Below are positions 56,238 through 64,000 of a stretch of DNA of 64,000 nt, one piece after another. Both the position numbers and the translations under genes were made by a program. The stretch's first letter is position 1. Every line of letters begins with the position of its first letter. The stretch comes from Nodularia spumigena CCY9414 (lineage in GTDB: Bacteria; Cyanobacteriota; Cyanobacteriia; Cyanobacteriales; Nostocaceae), in contig NZ_CP007203.1 in NCBI RefSeq assembly GCF_000340565.2, positions 474,297 to 538,296 on the forward strand, in the 5' to 3' direction. The notes beneath the pieces are model-generated. The model did not search any database. It was given only the letters and a program-made list of their open reading frames with translations, and was not told the DNA's origin.

Positions 56238-57389
56238 TTAAACTGCGGAACGATTAAAGCTGGTTAATTCCTCAGCAGCAGCACCAAAAATAGTTGGTAT
56301 TGATTGTACAGGACGACTTAATAACGCTTTAGCAACTTGCATCATAGCAATCCCCATATTGCTAAAGGATCTTTGATATTGAAGCATCGCTTGAATTTGT
56401 TGAATTAAATTAAACCCCGCAAATTGTACTACTCGCTGCAAATAGTCGGGATGATGTTCTAAAATTTCTGGAAAAGTGTTTAAATAAGCTTTGGTTAATG
56501 CACCAATAGAAGGCTGAAGCAGTTCTAAAGGTGTGATTGCTAAACGTAGAGATTCTTCAATACTCAAAGAATTACTAATAACTAAACTACCCAACCAGAT
56601 TTGAACATAGTTACCAATAATTGTCCCCAAATCAAAAGCTGGATCTCCCCAAGCCGAACGTTCCCAATCAATGAACCGAATAATATTATGAGAATCTTGC
56701 CAATTGTTTTGCAGTAAGATATTATTTAGTTTTAAGTCATTGTGAGTGACACAAGCAGGCTTGACAGATTGACCTAATTCTGCTATTGCTTGTCCCAAAC
56801 TATCATAACGTTGATAGAGAGCAAAGAATTTTAACCCGTCATCAGGAACTAAACCAAAAATTTCTGGTTTTACTTGTCCTAATGAGAGAGCCAAATTTGA
56901 TATTTGATTAAAATTAACAGAATTTTTCGTAAAAAAATCTTCATATTCTTGATGGTTAAAAGTATCACGGTGGATTGTTGCTAAAAGAGTACCAATTGCG
57001 GTAGCAATTTCTATAGAAAAGTTCTTTTCTTTAGTGTAGAAATCCATCAAGTCGCGGTAATCATCCAGATATCTGAAAACAATAATGGAATTTTCTACAT
57101 CAAAATACAGCACTTCTGGTAAAACTTGACGGTAGTTATCGAGTTCTGGAAATTGCTGTATAAATTCTTGAATGCGCCACTCAATCAAAAACTCACCAGC
57201 TGCTTTACCTTCTTGATTAAGTCGCTCTTGCTTAATCAGCAGCTTGTGTTTATCTGTAAAGCTGAGTAATAGGTTGAAATTCTTGGCTGTCAGTGGTTCT
57301 ATCTTGCTGGGAGGTTGTTGCGAATTATCCAATAACCCTTGTTTGAGCAAATAATCAAAAGCATTATCGGAATTTAAGATAAATGTCAT
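56238..57389 (-). CDS. APH-like kinase (LxmK/TvaC-type RiPP enzyme family)
   Basis: 383 residues of aminoglycoside-phosphotransferase fold. Residues ~34-70 contain the N-lobe Lys in LLIKQERLN. The catalytic loop CVTHNDLKLNNILL has His216, Asp218 and Asn223, and the Mg-binding Asp241 is in FIDWERSAWGDPAFDLG. The catalytic residues are intact. With the HopA1-like protein it should phosphorylate and then dehydrate Ser/Thr of a peptide. The gene has its own copy of the 44-bp block 81 bp upstream and is transcribed together with the HopA1 gene. Confidence 0.85.
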   Translation of the reverse strand: MTFILNSDNAFDYLLKQGLLDNSQQPPSKIEPLTAKNFNLLLSFTDKHKLLIKQERLNQEGKAAGEFLIEWRIQEFIQQFPELDNYRQVLPEVLYFDVENSIIVFRYLDDYRDLMDFYTKEKNFSIEIATAIGTLLATIHRDTFNHQEYEDFFTKNSVNFNQISNLALSLGQVKPEIFGLVPDDGLKFFALYQRYDSLGQAIAELGQSVKPACVTHNDLKLNNILLQNNWQDSHNIIRFIDWERSAWGDPAFDLGTIIGNYVQIWLGSLVISNSLSIEESLRLAITPLELLQPSIGALTKAYLNTFPEILEHHPDYLQRVVQFAGFNLIQQIQAMLQYQRSFSNMGIAMMQVAKALLSRPVQSIPTIFGAAAEELTSFNRSAV

Positions 57390-57469
57390 AATTTTTGAAT
57401 TTCTGCACTAATTTTCCGAGCAATTACTAAATATAGCTATTGCTCACATCCTATTGAACTTCAGGATCT

Positions 57470-57513
57470 TTGTCTAGAAATTTATATGAAGTAAAGATGA
57501 CATAAAAGTTACA
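57470..57513 (-). promoter_or_regulatory. Conserved 44-bp block upstream of the kinase gene
   Basis: - strand TGTAACTTTTA-TGTCATCTTTA, ending TTTCTAGACAA, again followed by CTGAAGTTCAATA. Matches the blocks at 54271 and 54944 without gaps. 57514-57671 also contains ATGTCCCGATTA at ~57657, the same 12-mer as at ~54460. Confidence 0.75.
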
Positions 57514-57671
57514 GTTTGATCATCAAAATCGATCAGTTGTCGCAGTATCTTGAAGCTAAACTTCTTTAAGTTTGGGTTTTTTATCAACAGAACTATAGTC
57601 AAGGAACAAAATTTAAAAATTATCCCTAGTGTAAAAAGGCTAAAACTAAAACAATTATGTCCCGATTACTT

Positions 57672-57763
57672 TTAAATTATTACACTTGAGGAAAAGGTTT
57701 TTTTTAACGCAGAGGGTCGCAAAGGTTCACGCAAAGGTACGCAGAGGGTTAGAAGTTCTGATT
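57672..57763 (+). repeat. 90-bp direct repeat, copy B
   Basis: Second copy of 54989-55078 with a T-run two bases longer. It overlaps the stop and last codons (NQNF) of the VirB9-like gene. Confidence 0.95.
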
Positions 57764-58297
57764 GATTACGCAAGCATTTTCCCCAGGTACAGGATCGGGA
57801 TAAATGGCTAAGGTGTGATAATTAGGCGCAGTGTCTTGATATAATATTCTGAATGTATAGAGTTTACTTCTCTCTCCTTCTTCAGTAATCACTGTTAAAA
57901 GTGTATTGTCTGTTTTAGGTAGTCCGGGAATATTTAGTCTGGGAATTCGCCGCAGTTGAATGACGTTTGCTGATGATTTGGCACAATCTCCTGAACTCAA
58001 TTTACGTTCTGCGCCAAACTGCATACACATCGGTCCATCAAAATCCATAGTTACTTGTGAGGGGTCGTTTAACCACACTTTTTTAATGGTTTCGCCGGCT
58101 GGTAAAAAGCTTAAATTTGTTCCTTGCTGATAGGAAACTTCGATAGTCGGTACTACTCCCCCTAAACCTTCTGCTTGACAAGAAAACATGGAACGCAAAA
58201 CAGCATTATTAGCTAAGGCTCGTCCTGCAAGTAATAATATGGCGGCGGAGAAAATTAGAGAAGTCAGAGGCAATAAATCAGAATATTTTATTTTCAT
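57749..58297 (-). CDS. VirB9/TraK-like type IV secretion protein
   Basis: 182 residues, signal-like N-terminal helix (SLIFSAAILLLAGRALA). The LPAGETIKKVWLNDPSQVTM motif and the end region RIPRLNIPGLPKTDNTLLTV ... RSKLYTFRILYQ have the pattern of VirB9/TraK outer-core proteins (T-N-L... r-x-Y-x-F). Two Cys pairs could form disulfides. It is the last gene of the operon and its final four codons lie in a direct repeat, so the natural C-terminus may be changed. Assignment by pattern and neighbours. Confidence 0.6.
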   Translation of the reverse strand: MKIKYSDLLPLTSLIFSAAILLLAGRALANNAVLRSMFSCQAEGLGGVVPTIEVSYQQGTNLSFLPAGETIKKVWLNDPSQVTMDFDGPMCMQFGAERKLSSGDCAKSSANVIQLRRIPRLNIPGLPKTDNTLLTVITEEGERSKLYTFRILYQDTAPNYHTLAIYPDPVPGENACVINQNF

Positions 58298-58317
58298 GGC
58301 TGCAAACGTGAGGTAAA

Positions 58318-58352
58318 CAAGGGCGGGCAGTCCTTGCCCTCCCCGACAAGAT
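58318..58352. repeat. Dispersed short palindromic repeat
   Basis: AAGGGCGGGCAGTCCTTGCC with CCCCGACAAGATTTA, relative of 3297-3330 and 23746-23780. Between the VirB9- and VirB10-like genes. Confidence 0.6.
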
Positions 58353-58453
58353 TTATAATCTTAAGATGTGTTCTCATTTACTTGAAAAGTGCTGTAAATC
58401 CCTAACGAACAGATGAGGAAATGCTAAATTTTCATTTAATTACGAATTAAGAA

Positions 58454-60007
58454 TTACAACTGCATCGTTCTATTGACGTAAATTTCTACTTCTTTGCCAG
58501 CTGGTATAAACCAAACGTTCGTTCGTTGCATCATTTGTGAGATCGCTTGTTGGTTACGTTGAGCAATTTGGGGAACTACAGACTTTAAACCACCTTCTAA
58601 AATTCCCGCCGGGATATTGCGTCTATTGTTGGTGTTGGTGACGATGGTGCTACTACCTTCTATGGAAACTTGGGATTCAGTACGATTAAATAACTCGGCT
58701 CCTTTACCAATACCTCCCAAAACAAATAGCCCTACATCCATCCCCGCTATTGATGCTCCTTGATCAGGGTATTGACTTGCTACTAAAGGTTTACCTTGGG
58801 GAGCGCGAACCATAATTGCATTCTTGGGTAAATTCCTTTCTATTAGTTCGCCGTTCTCTTCGGATACCACTTTGACTACATTTAACTGTAGTAGTCCTTT
58901 TTCAGAAATAGAAATAATTTCAGCTAATAACTCAGTATTAGCTGGTAAAGCGATCGCACCATCCACTGATTTTAATGGGTTTGTCAAACGCAAAACAAAT
59001 ACATTACCGTCTTCATTACTTTCATTATTCCTTGACTTAGTAGTTTCCCCAAATAAAGCTGTTGCTAATACAGCTTTAGCACTACTTCCCACCTTGACAG
59101 ATTTCGCACTTTGTGATTGGCTGACTAGAATATCTGGCTGTGGTAGCGTTGGTTCCGGGTTAGAGTTGCTTACCTGTTCTACATTAGTATTACTTTCTGG
59201 TACAGATAAAGCTGTATTCACTCTCGATTGACCAGTAGTGTTGACCTGACCGTAGCTACCTAACTTGGCTAACCTTGTCCATTCCTCCAGGGGATCGGGT
59301 GGAGATACTTGAGTGACTGGGGTTGCAACTGCAACTGGTGCGGGTGCGGGTGGAGGTGTAGGAGCTATAGCAATTGGTGGGACAGCAACTGGTGGAGAAG
59401 CTGGTATTTCAATAATCCGTTCCACTGTCACTACCCTGGGCGTAGAAGCAGTTTGCACAGGTCTTGGAGTGGCTTCTCTGACTGGTGGAGTTTCCACCCG
59501 CGCAGCTACCCTATTTCTGAGATTTTGTTGGGCTGCTGTCACTGTTTGGGCTTGTTCCGCAAGAGCTAATTTGGTTTTGAGAATCTCTACTTCTTGTGCT
59601 AAGTTTTGTTGCAAAGATTCACTTGTTGCTTGTAATGGTGGTGTGGAAGAAACAAAATTATTTCTTGGCCGTTGATTGCTGGTATTCATGATCTGCGATA
59701 AAAATGCCCCCGCAACTACCACTACAGCTAAGGTAGCACTACCTACCAAGGCTAATTTAGCAAAGGGATTAGATGAAAGAGATTGCTCTGTTTGTACTTC
59801 TTGTGGCTGCGACTGGAAAGGCTCCAAGCTGGCTGAATCTGCTTCTACTGCGTCAACGTTAATTTGTGGAGATTCTTCTTGAAAGCCAACCAATTTAGCC
59901 ATTCTGGATTCCCAATCCGAAGCGTCTACTTCTGGTTCGTGCTGCTCAGGGATTGGTTTAATGAGATGTTTTGTCGAAAATTCTGGATGAATTGAATATG
60001 AAGTCAT
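58454..60007 (-). CDS. VirB10/TrbI-like type IV secretion protein
   Basis: 517 residues with the VirB10 layout: a cytoplasmic N-terminus (~1-80), one membrane helix (~83-105, LALVGSATLAVVVVAGAF), a coiled coil (~132-170), a long Pro/Ala/Val linker (~180-245, VPPIAIAPTPPPAPAPVA) spanning the periplasm, and a C-terminal beta-barrel-type TrbI domain (~310-515; GSSAKAVLATALFGE, ALPANTELLAEI, VWFIPAGKEVEIYV). It connects inner- and outer-membrane parts of the channel. Same strand and order as its neighbours. Confidence 0.82.
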   Translation of the reverse strand: MTSYSIHPEFSTKHLIKPIPEQHEPEVDASDWESRMAKLVGFQEESPQINVDAVEADSASLEPFQSQPQEVQTEQSLSSNPFAKLALVGSATLAVVVVAGAFLSQIMNTSNQRPRNNFVSSTPPLQATSESLQQNLAQEVEILKTKLALAEQAQTVTAAQQNLRNRVAARVETPPVREATPRPVQTASTPRVVTVERIIEIPASPPVAVPPIAIAPTPPPAPAPVAVATPVTQVSPPDPLEEWTRLAKLGSYGQVNTTGQSRVNTALSVPESNTNVEQVSNSNPEPTLPQPDILVSQSQSAKSVKVGSSAKAVLATALFGETTKSRNNESNEDGNVFVLRLTNPLKSVDGAIALPANTELLAEIISISEKGLLQLNVVKVVSEENGELIERNLPKNAIMVRAPQGKPLVASQYPDQGASIAGMDVGLFVLGGIGKGAELFNRTESQVSIEGSSTIVTNTNNRRNIPAGILEGGLKSVVPQIAQRNQQAISQMMQRTNVWFIPAGKEVEIYVNRTMQL

Positions 60008-60030
60008 GATGTATTACTTTAATTTTAATT

Positions 60031-60711
60031 TCAAGAACAGTTTTTGTCTTTGATGTCACATATCTGATAAATTTCTAGTCTAGCTTCCCCAAGTCGGTAA
60101 GCTGCTAAATCCCAGGGTAATGGTTGGGCTGGAAGTGAAGTTGCTGGTTGCTCTATGGCTCGCACTAGGATTTGTTTATTGAACGCAGTTGAGGTTCCTA
60201 AATTATTAGAACCGCTAAAATTTAATTGATTAGCCAGCATTTCAATTTTCCATTTACCATCAGCTATTTTGGTTGGTTGAGAGATTTTTTTTACTACTAA
60301 TACATATTCTGTTTGCCGATTAATATTGGCTAACTGTCCAGTGGGATTTAAGTTACTAATTTCTGCCTGAAACTTGGGTTTTAAATTACTAGCTAAGAGT
60401 TGCGAACTAATTTGCCAAACTGTGAGTGGCGGTTGTTGCTGTGACCAGGTAAGCATCAAGATCATGGTTTCACCTACAAAGCGGCGAATTGTCTCTGGAT
60501 GTCTTTCATCAGTTTTTTGAGTATCTACGGTAATCGCTCGACCATCCACAAGTTGCACCAAGGTTTGGGGCGTTAACTGCTTTTTTAAAGCCTGGAGCAT
60601 CGAACTGTGGAACAAAAGTAATAGTAAGCTAAATAGATGTAATCCAAATGTTCCTACAGCTAACAGTGGCAAGATGCTGGTTTTTTTGTTTTCTGGCTTG
60701 ACTAATTGCAT
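60031..60711 (-). CDS. VirB8-like protein, copy 2
   Basis: 226 residues: one N-terminal membrane helix (~13-36) and a periplasmic domain. Shares with the upstream paralogue LVQLVDGRAITVD, ETIRRFVGETMILMLTWSQQ, KWKIEMLANQL, and the ending LEIYQICDIKDKNC. The topology and position before VirB10 suggest a VirB8/TraE-type scaffold, but direct family similarity is weak. Two tandem paralogues are unusual. Confidence 0.6.
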   Translation of the reverse strand: MQLVKPENKKTSILPLLAVGTFGLHLFSLLLLLFHSSMLQALKKQLTPQTLVQLVDGRAITVDTQKTDERHPETIRRFVGETMILMLTWSQQQPPLTVWQISSQLLASNLKPKFQAEISNLNPTGQLANINRQTEYVLVVKKISQPTKIADGKWKIEMLANQLNFSGSNNLGTSTAFNKQILVRAIEQPATSLPAQPLPWDLAAYRLGEARLEIYQICDIKDKNCS

Positions 60712-60758
60712 AAATACTTGAGTATATAAATTATAAGTTAATTTTGTCCAGAGAATAA

Positions 60759-61583
60759 TTATCTCGTAAAACTCTCGGAATTTCCTTGATTTGCACAGGG
60801 GTTTGATTGATCTTCGCTGAGGTTACTGTAGTCATCGAGTAAACATAAATTGCGAATTTCATAAATTTCTAATTTGTCAGCCCGATTACTATAAATCGCT
60901 TTTTGGATGTCGGTAGTATTCTTAGGTAGCGGGTAGGGAAAATAATCTACTGCACGCACCAATAAATCTTTATTAAAGGGTGTTACTGTTTTTCTATCAT
61001 CATTCTGTTTTTTTTGAATCAGGTCGGCTACCATCCCCACTCGCCACTTACCAGGGGCTATTTGTTCTGGGGGATAAATGCGTTGGATGACTAATTCTGC
61101 TGATATAATTTGATTAGGATTGTTAGAGAAAACTTCTGGTGGTGTCATTTGCGCGATCGCACTTAAAAAACCTTTCCGAAAATCTTCTGATATCGCAAAA
61201 CTTGCTACCCAACTGCTGGTAGTCACTTTTTGGTTACCACCTTGCGGCGTTCTCACCGCGATTCCTGGATCTGGTTGGGGTTTTGCAACTTCTGCAATAC
61301 TTTGTGGTGGTAGAGTTCCTGACCAGTTAAACATGGATGTCATGGTTTTACTGATAAATTGGCGAATGGCTTCGGGGTCTCTGGCTAAATCATCTACAGC
61401 AGCTATGGGTTGACCATCGATCATTTGCACAAAGTTAGGCGGTTTTCTCAGGCTGAGTTGGCGAATATTTAACCCTTGCAAGATGAATAGAAATAACACT
61501 GATAGATGCAAGCTTAAGGTGGCGATCGCAAAAATTGTTAAAATATTTGCGGTTGGTTTTTTTTTATGCAGTAAATTGGTCAT
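60759..61583 (-). CDS. VirB8-like protein, copy 1
   Basis: 274 residues, same plan as the next gene: N-terminal helix (~17-36), FVQMIDGQPIAAVDDLARDP, EAIRQFISKTMTSMFNWSG, KWRVGMVADLIQKK and LEIYEIRNLCLLDDYSN. It has ~45 extra residues between motifs. Cotranscribed with neighbours (48 bp to copy 2, 45 bp from the VirB6-like gene). Confidence 0.6.
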   Translation of the reverse strand: MTNLLHKKKPTANILTIFAIATLSLHLSVLFLFILQGLNIRQLSLRKPPNFVQMIDGQPIAAVDDLARDPEAIRQFISKTMTSMFNWSGTLPPQSIAEVAKPQPDPGIAVRTPQGGNQKVTTSSWVASFAISEDFRKGFLSAIAQMTPPEVFSNNPNQIISAELVIQRIYPPEQIAPGKWRVGMVADLIQKKQNDDRKTVTPFNKDLLVRAVDYFPYPLPKNTTDIQKAIYSNRADKLEIYEIRNLCLLDDYSNLSEDQSNPCANQGNSESFTR

Positions 61584-61627
61584 TTTTTCATTATTTATAG
61601 AGAGTATTAGAAGATTTAATTGTCATG

Positions 61628-62677
61628 CTATATTCTATCTTTGACTAAGGCGTTTGTATTATTAATGGCGCTGAAAACGGCAAATCCTCCAGCACCAGCT
61701 ACTGCTAAGGATAATAGTGGTGCTAAAATTCCGAGAAAAATTATGAACCACATTAAGTCAGGATTCGCATTGGGATTTTCTGCTGGACCGTTGATAATTA
61801 CTGCGGCGGTTACAGCTGCAATTATATTAAATGAAATCTTGGCAATTCCCGCCGAGAATAAACCTGTTAGCCATGCATAAATAGGTTTTCCCGCTACAGG
61901 TAGCAAAGATGCGCCCACAGCCAATGGTCCTAAAGCTGCTATGAGTAGCATAGTGGCTTCTATTAAATTTTGAAAGGCATATTGCAAAGAAATTAAAAAG
62001 TTTTTAATACTCGTTTGTGCTGTATTCCCTAACAAGGAGTTAAAGGTAGTATCTGATAAATTTCCTGTACCGAATTTCAGCGAGATTACCTTATTTTCCA
62101 ATCTTTCAATCCAAATTCTATTACCATATAAATCTCTATATTCTCGCCAGAGTTTATCTATTTGGTCGCTGGCTTTCGCAAAGCATTGGGTTTGTTGTTC
62201 ACCAGTCAATGATTGACAAGGACGAAGTAAAGAACCAGCTATTTCTTCCGCCAAACTCATATTCAGTGCTTGCTGATAATTTTTTTCCGCATCTGCTGTA
62301 GTAACTACTTGCTGATTGACTGTATTGATAAAGTTTCTTACCCCCAATGTCAAATTAGAAAGTATGCTACCATCTCCACCATTACTTAATAATAAGACTA
62401 CGATAAAAGGCCAAATTAAACCCGTTATCGGACGTGAATATTCACTGTAGATAACATCTTTGAGCCATTGCATCATAAAAAATAATAAAGTGCCTACAGC
62501 GAAAAATACACCCAGATTTGTGAGCGCTCCATATAAATTGTTACTGGTATTATTCTGTAATAAATCTAGCCATTGATTATCCCAACTTTCAGTCATGCTT
62601 CTTGCCGTTGCAGCACCACTATCGAAAGTTTCATTGATACCAATTTCAGGAAATATTTGTAAAATATAAAGCTGCAT
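61628..62677 (-). CDS. VirB6/TrbL-like multi-pass membrane protein
   Basis: 349 residues. About six hydrophobic helices (for example ~50-70, 85-100, 235-262, 268-295, 306-340), with a large soluble loop (~105-225) holding two Cys. Pattern LIEATMLLIAALGPLAVGAS... GAGGFAVFSAI resembles VirB6/TrbL channel components. Position between VirB5- and VirB8-like genes supports this. Confidence 0.7.
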   Translation of the reverse strand: MQLYILQIFPEIGINETFDSGAATARSMTESWDNQWLDLLQNNTSNNLYGALTNLGVFFAVGTLLFFMMQWLKDVIYSEYSRPITGLIWPFIVVLLLSNGGDGSILSNLTLGVRNFINTVNQQVVTTADAEKNYQQALNMSLAEEIAGSLLRPCQSLTGEQQTQCFAKASDQIDKLWREYRDLYGNRIWIERLENKVISLKFGTGNLSDTTFNSLLGNTAQTSIKNFLISLQYAFQNLIEATMLLIAALGPLAVGASLLPVAGKPIYAWLTGLFSAGIAKISFNIIAAVTAAVIINGPAENPNANPDLMWFIIFLGILAPLLSLAVAGAGGFAVFSAINNTNALVKDRI

Positions 62678-62693
62678 TTTTGTTCACAATATC

Positions 62694-63464
62694 CTAATTC
62701 TCTTCTCTACCAAACAAATCTATTTGAGCAGTAGTACGAATGAGTCTTGCAGTCTCTGTTGCGCTATCTACTCGACGCGAGCGATTCATTTCATCCATTT
62801 GCTGAGAAATACTTGCTAAATTTAAATTAGAGTATTGCAAAGATTGATTTGTTTGGATTGTTTGAGCTAGATTTGCACTGCTAATTCTTGCTTGTTCTTG
62901 TTGAATTTTAATAGCTTGTAACTGCAAATTGGCTTGATCACCTTCCAGTGCTTGTTTTAAAGGTTCTGTAGGATATAATGACGTGAGGGTGTTAGCAATT
63001 TGATTGAAAATATTATCAGATTGTTGAGAAAAATCTTCGATATTATCCAGAATAATTTCAGTATTCTGTAATTGTGATTTTAAGCGAATTTGTCCCTCTC
63101 TACCCATAAAACTCTCTATGGAACTACGGGTAATTAAACGATTAATTTCATTAGTTACCGCATTAGATTGGACAACGGGATTGTTTTCAAATTTATCTGT
63201 TGTTGGGTTAAAAAATAAATCTTGGCGCAAACTCTTTCCAGCCTCAACTGGATTCGGTATATTCAATTCTCCTGTAGAATTATTCAGTGCAGTTTGACTT
63301 CTAATTTCTAAAGGTCTTAAAGTTTCACTCAAGTTCTGTCTCAGATAATTTTGCATATCTACAGAGTAAAGTTGAAATTCTGTCCAAACTTTACCTAATT
63401 GTGCCATTGCTGGTAAGACTAATAAGCAGGAAAGGGTCAGGGTGAAGAATGTAGTTTTCTGCAT
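62694..63464 (-). CDS. VirB5/TrbJ-like periplasmic protein
   Basis: Start ATG 63464 (MQKTTFFTLTLSCLLVLPAM) gives a clean signal peptide; the longer frame to 63518 reads through a dispersed repeat. 256 residues, largely helical and Gln/Asn/Ser-rich (~100-250), as in VirB5/TrbJ pilus-tip or chaperone proteins. Ends 17 bp before the VirB6-like gene. Assignment from topology and place in the operon. Confidence 0.6.
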   Translation of the reverse strand: MQKTTFFTLTLSCLLVLPAMAQLGKVWTEFQLYSVDMQNYLRQNLSETLRPLEIRSQTALNNSTGELNIPNPVEAGKSLRQDLFFNPTTDKFENNPVVQSNAVTNEINRLITRSSIESFMGREGQIRLKSQLQNTEIILDNIEDFSQQSDNIFNQIANTLTSLYPTEPLKQALEGDQANLQLQAIKIQQEQARISSANLAQTIQTNQSLQYSNLNLASISQQMDEMNRSRRVDSATETARLIRTTAQIDLFGREEN

Positions 63465-63612
63465 ATATTTTGAAGATATGAGGAACGTTCGCGTAGCGCA
63501 TACCGCCAAGTACGCCAAGGAAGAAGGAAGGAAAGAAATTCAGTGCAGTTATTAAAATCCAAATTTAACTCTCTGCTCCTGGTGCGCCTGGTGCGTGAGA
63601 TTCATTCCTCTT

Positions 63613-64000
63613 TCAACTCCCACGTAAAGAAGCTATTAGCTGACGTGCAAATACAGAAATTGCTTCATATTTATCCCTGTGTTGTAACATGGCTTTTTGG
63701 CGTGCAGTTTGTTCATTAGGATTATTAGCAACTACAGCTAATTGCTCGAATCCTGGATAGTAACGGCAAAAGGTATAAATCCCGTTATCATCTAATAACC
63801 ATTGGCTGTAAATGCCTTCTTTGCGAGGAAAAAAGCTTTCTGTAGCATTACGAGAAATAATATCACGGGGATATTTTAAAATGCTCACAAAACTATCTAC
63901 TGCTACTGGTTGAATACGCCCAATCAATCGTGTTGATAAGTTTTGTAAAATTTTCGATGCTGCTTTGGATTTGGCGATGGTATCGGGGTCTTGGGCTGAT
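63613..64000 (-). CDS. C-terminal part of a protein running off the window, probably a VirB4-like ATPase or other T4SS protein
   Basis: The frame is open from 64000 to the stop at 63613 (PDTIAKSKAASKILQNLST, RLIGRIQPVAVDSFVSILKY, SFFPRKEGIYSQWLLDDNGI, YTFCRYYPGFEQLAVVANNP), about 129 codons. There is no start in the window that fits the conserved reading; the TTG at 63927 is inside the protein. It resembles the end of a VirB4/TraC-like protein, as expected from gene order, but no ATPase motif is inside the window. 63465-63612 holds only a repeat (CTGGTGCGCCTGGTGCGTGA). Confidence 0.5.
   Translation of the reverse strand, partial: SAQDPDTIAKSKAASKILQNLSTRLIGRIQPVAVDSFVSILKYPRDIISRNATESFFPRKEGIYSQWLLDDNGIYTFCRYYPGFEQLAVVANNPNEQTARQKAMLQHRDKYEAISVFARQLIASLRGS

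Noticed and set aside
59309-59675. + strand frames opposite the VirB10-like linker, rich in Trp/Cys or Gly/Ala
   Set aside because: Shadows of the Pro/Ala/Val-rich linker; no start context or conserved pattern.

Overview
This window comes from a filamentous, probably heterocyst-forming (Nostocales-type) cyanobacterium. The evidence is psbA, psbV, psaM and petE; ferrochelatase with a C-terminal chlorophyll-binding-like helix; valyl-tRNA synthetase carrying the cyanobacterial CAAD membrane domain; many GCGATCGC (HIP1) sites; and many short palindromic repeats. Most of it is ordinary chromosome. Accessory material lies at the left edge, around 22-38 kb, and from about 47 kb to the right edge.

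Left edge (1-3.3 kb): part of a diversity-generating retroelement (DGR). It holds a TIR-FGE variable protein whose last codons have the adenine-mutagenesis pattern of a DGR variable region, then an avd-like gene broken by a small transposable element. Template repeat and reverse transcriptase are not visible and would lie left of position 1. A membrane protein and a coiled-coil protein follow.

3.3-20.5 kb: housekeeping and photosynthesis genes. These are valS-CAAD, a GxxExxY gene between 37-bp inverted repeats, a ribulokinase-like kinase, psaM, a TPR protein, a chi-like glutathione transferase, yajQ and a MAPEG gene with a tandem duplication between them, a DprA-like protein, a BioD/DRTGG protein, remnants of a sugar permease, psbV, petE and an HCF173-like SDR-CIA30 protein.

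20.5-47 kb: a HugZ-like protein and an alpha/beta hydrolase, hemH, a solo TnpB element, purB, a BrkB-family protein, a higBA module between direct repeats, yifB, a decayed chaperone-usher locus (usher, SCPU adhesin, truncated chaperone), Uma2, an Rpn-like nuclease gene split by the same small element as avd, hinT, psbA, recR, an HDAC-like hydrolase, gyrA with an in-frame minisatellite, and lnt overlapping gyrA.

47-57.4 kb: the most notable region, a RiPP (modified peptide) cluster. On the + strand are a helix-turn-helix protein, a C39 peptidase-ABC exporter with its cyclic-nucleotide-binding domain split by a frameshift, an HlyD adaptor and a SurA-like prolyl isomerase. On the - strand are a double-glycine precursor peptide, a Cys-rich protein, a HopA1-like protein and an APH-like kinase. 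The last two are the family pair used by class V lanthipeptide and thioviridamide-type pathways. A conserved 44-bp block with 11-bp direct repeats precedes the precursor, the Cys-rich gene and the kinase gene, which points to shared regulation. Near-identical 90-bp direct repeats bracket the HopA1-kinase pair.

57.7 kb to the right edge: a - strand operon resembling a type IV secretion/conjugation system (VirB9-, VirB10-, two VirB8-, VirB6- and VirB5-like proteins and a partial gene at the edge), suggesting an integrated conjugative element or island. I found no tRNA, rRNA or CRISPR array by eye.
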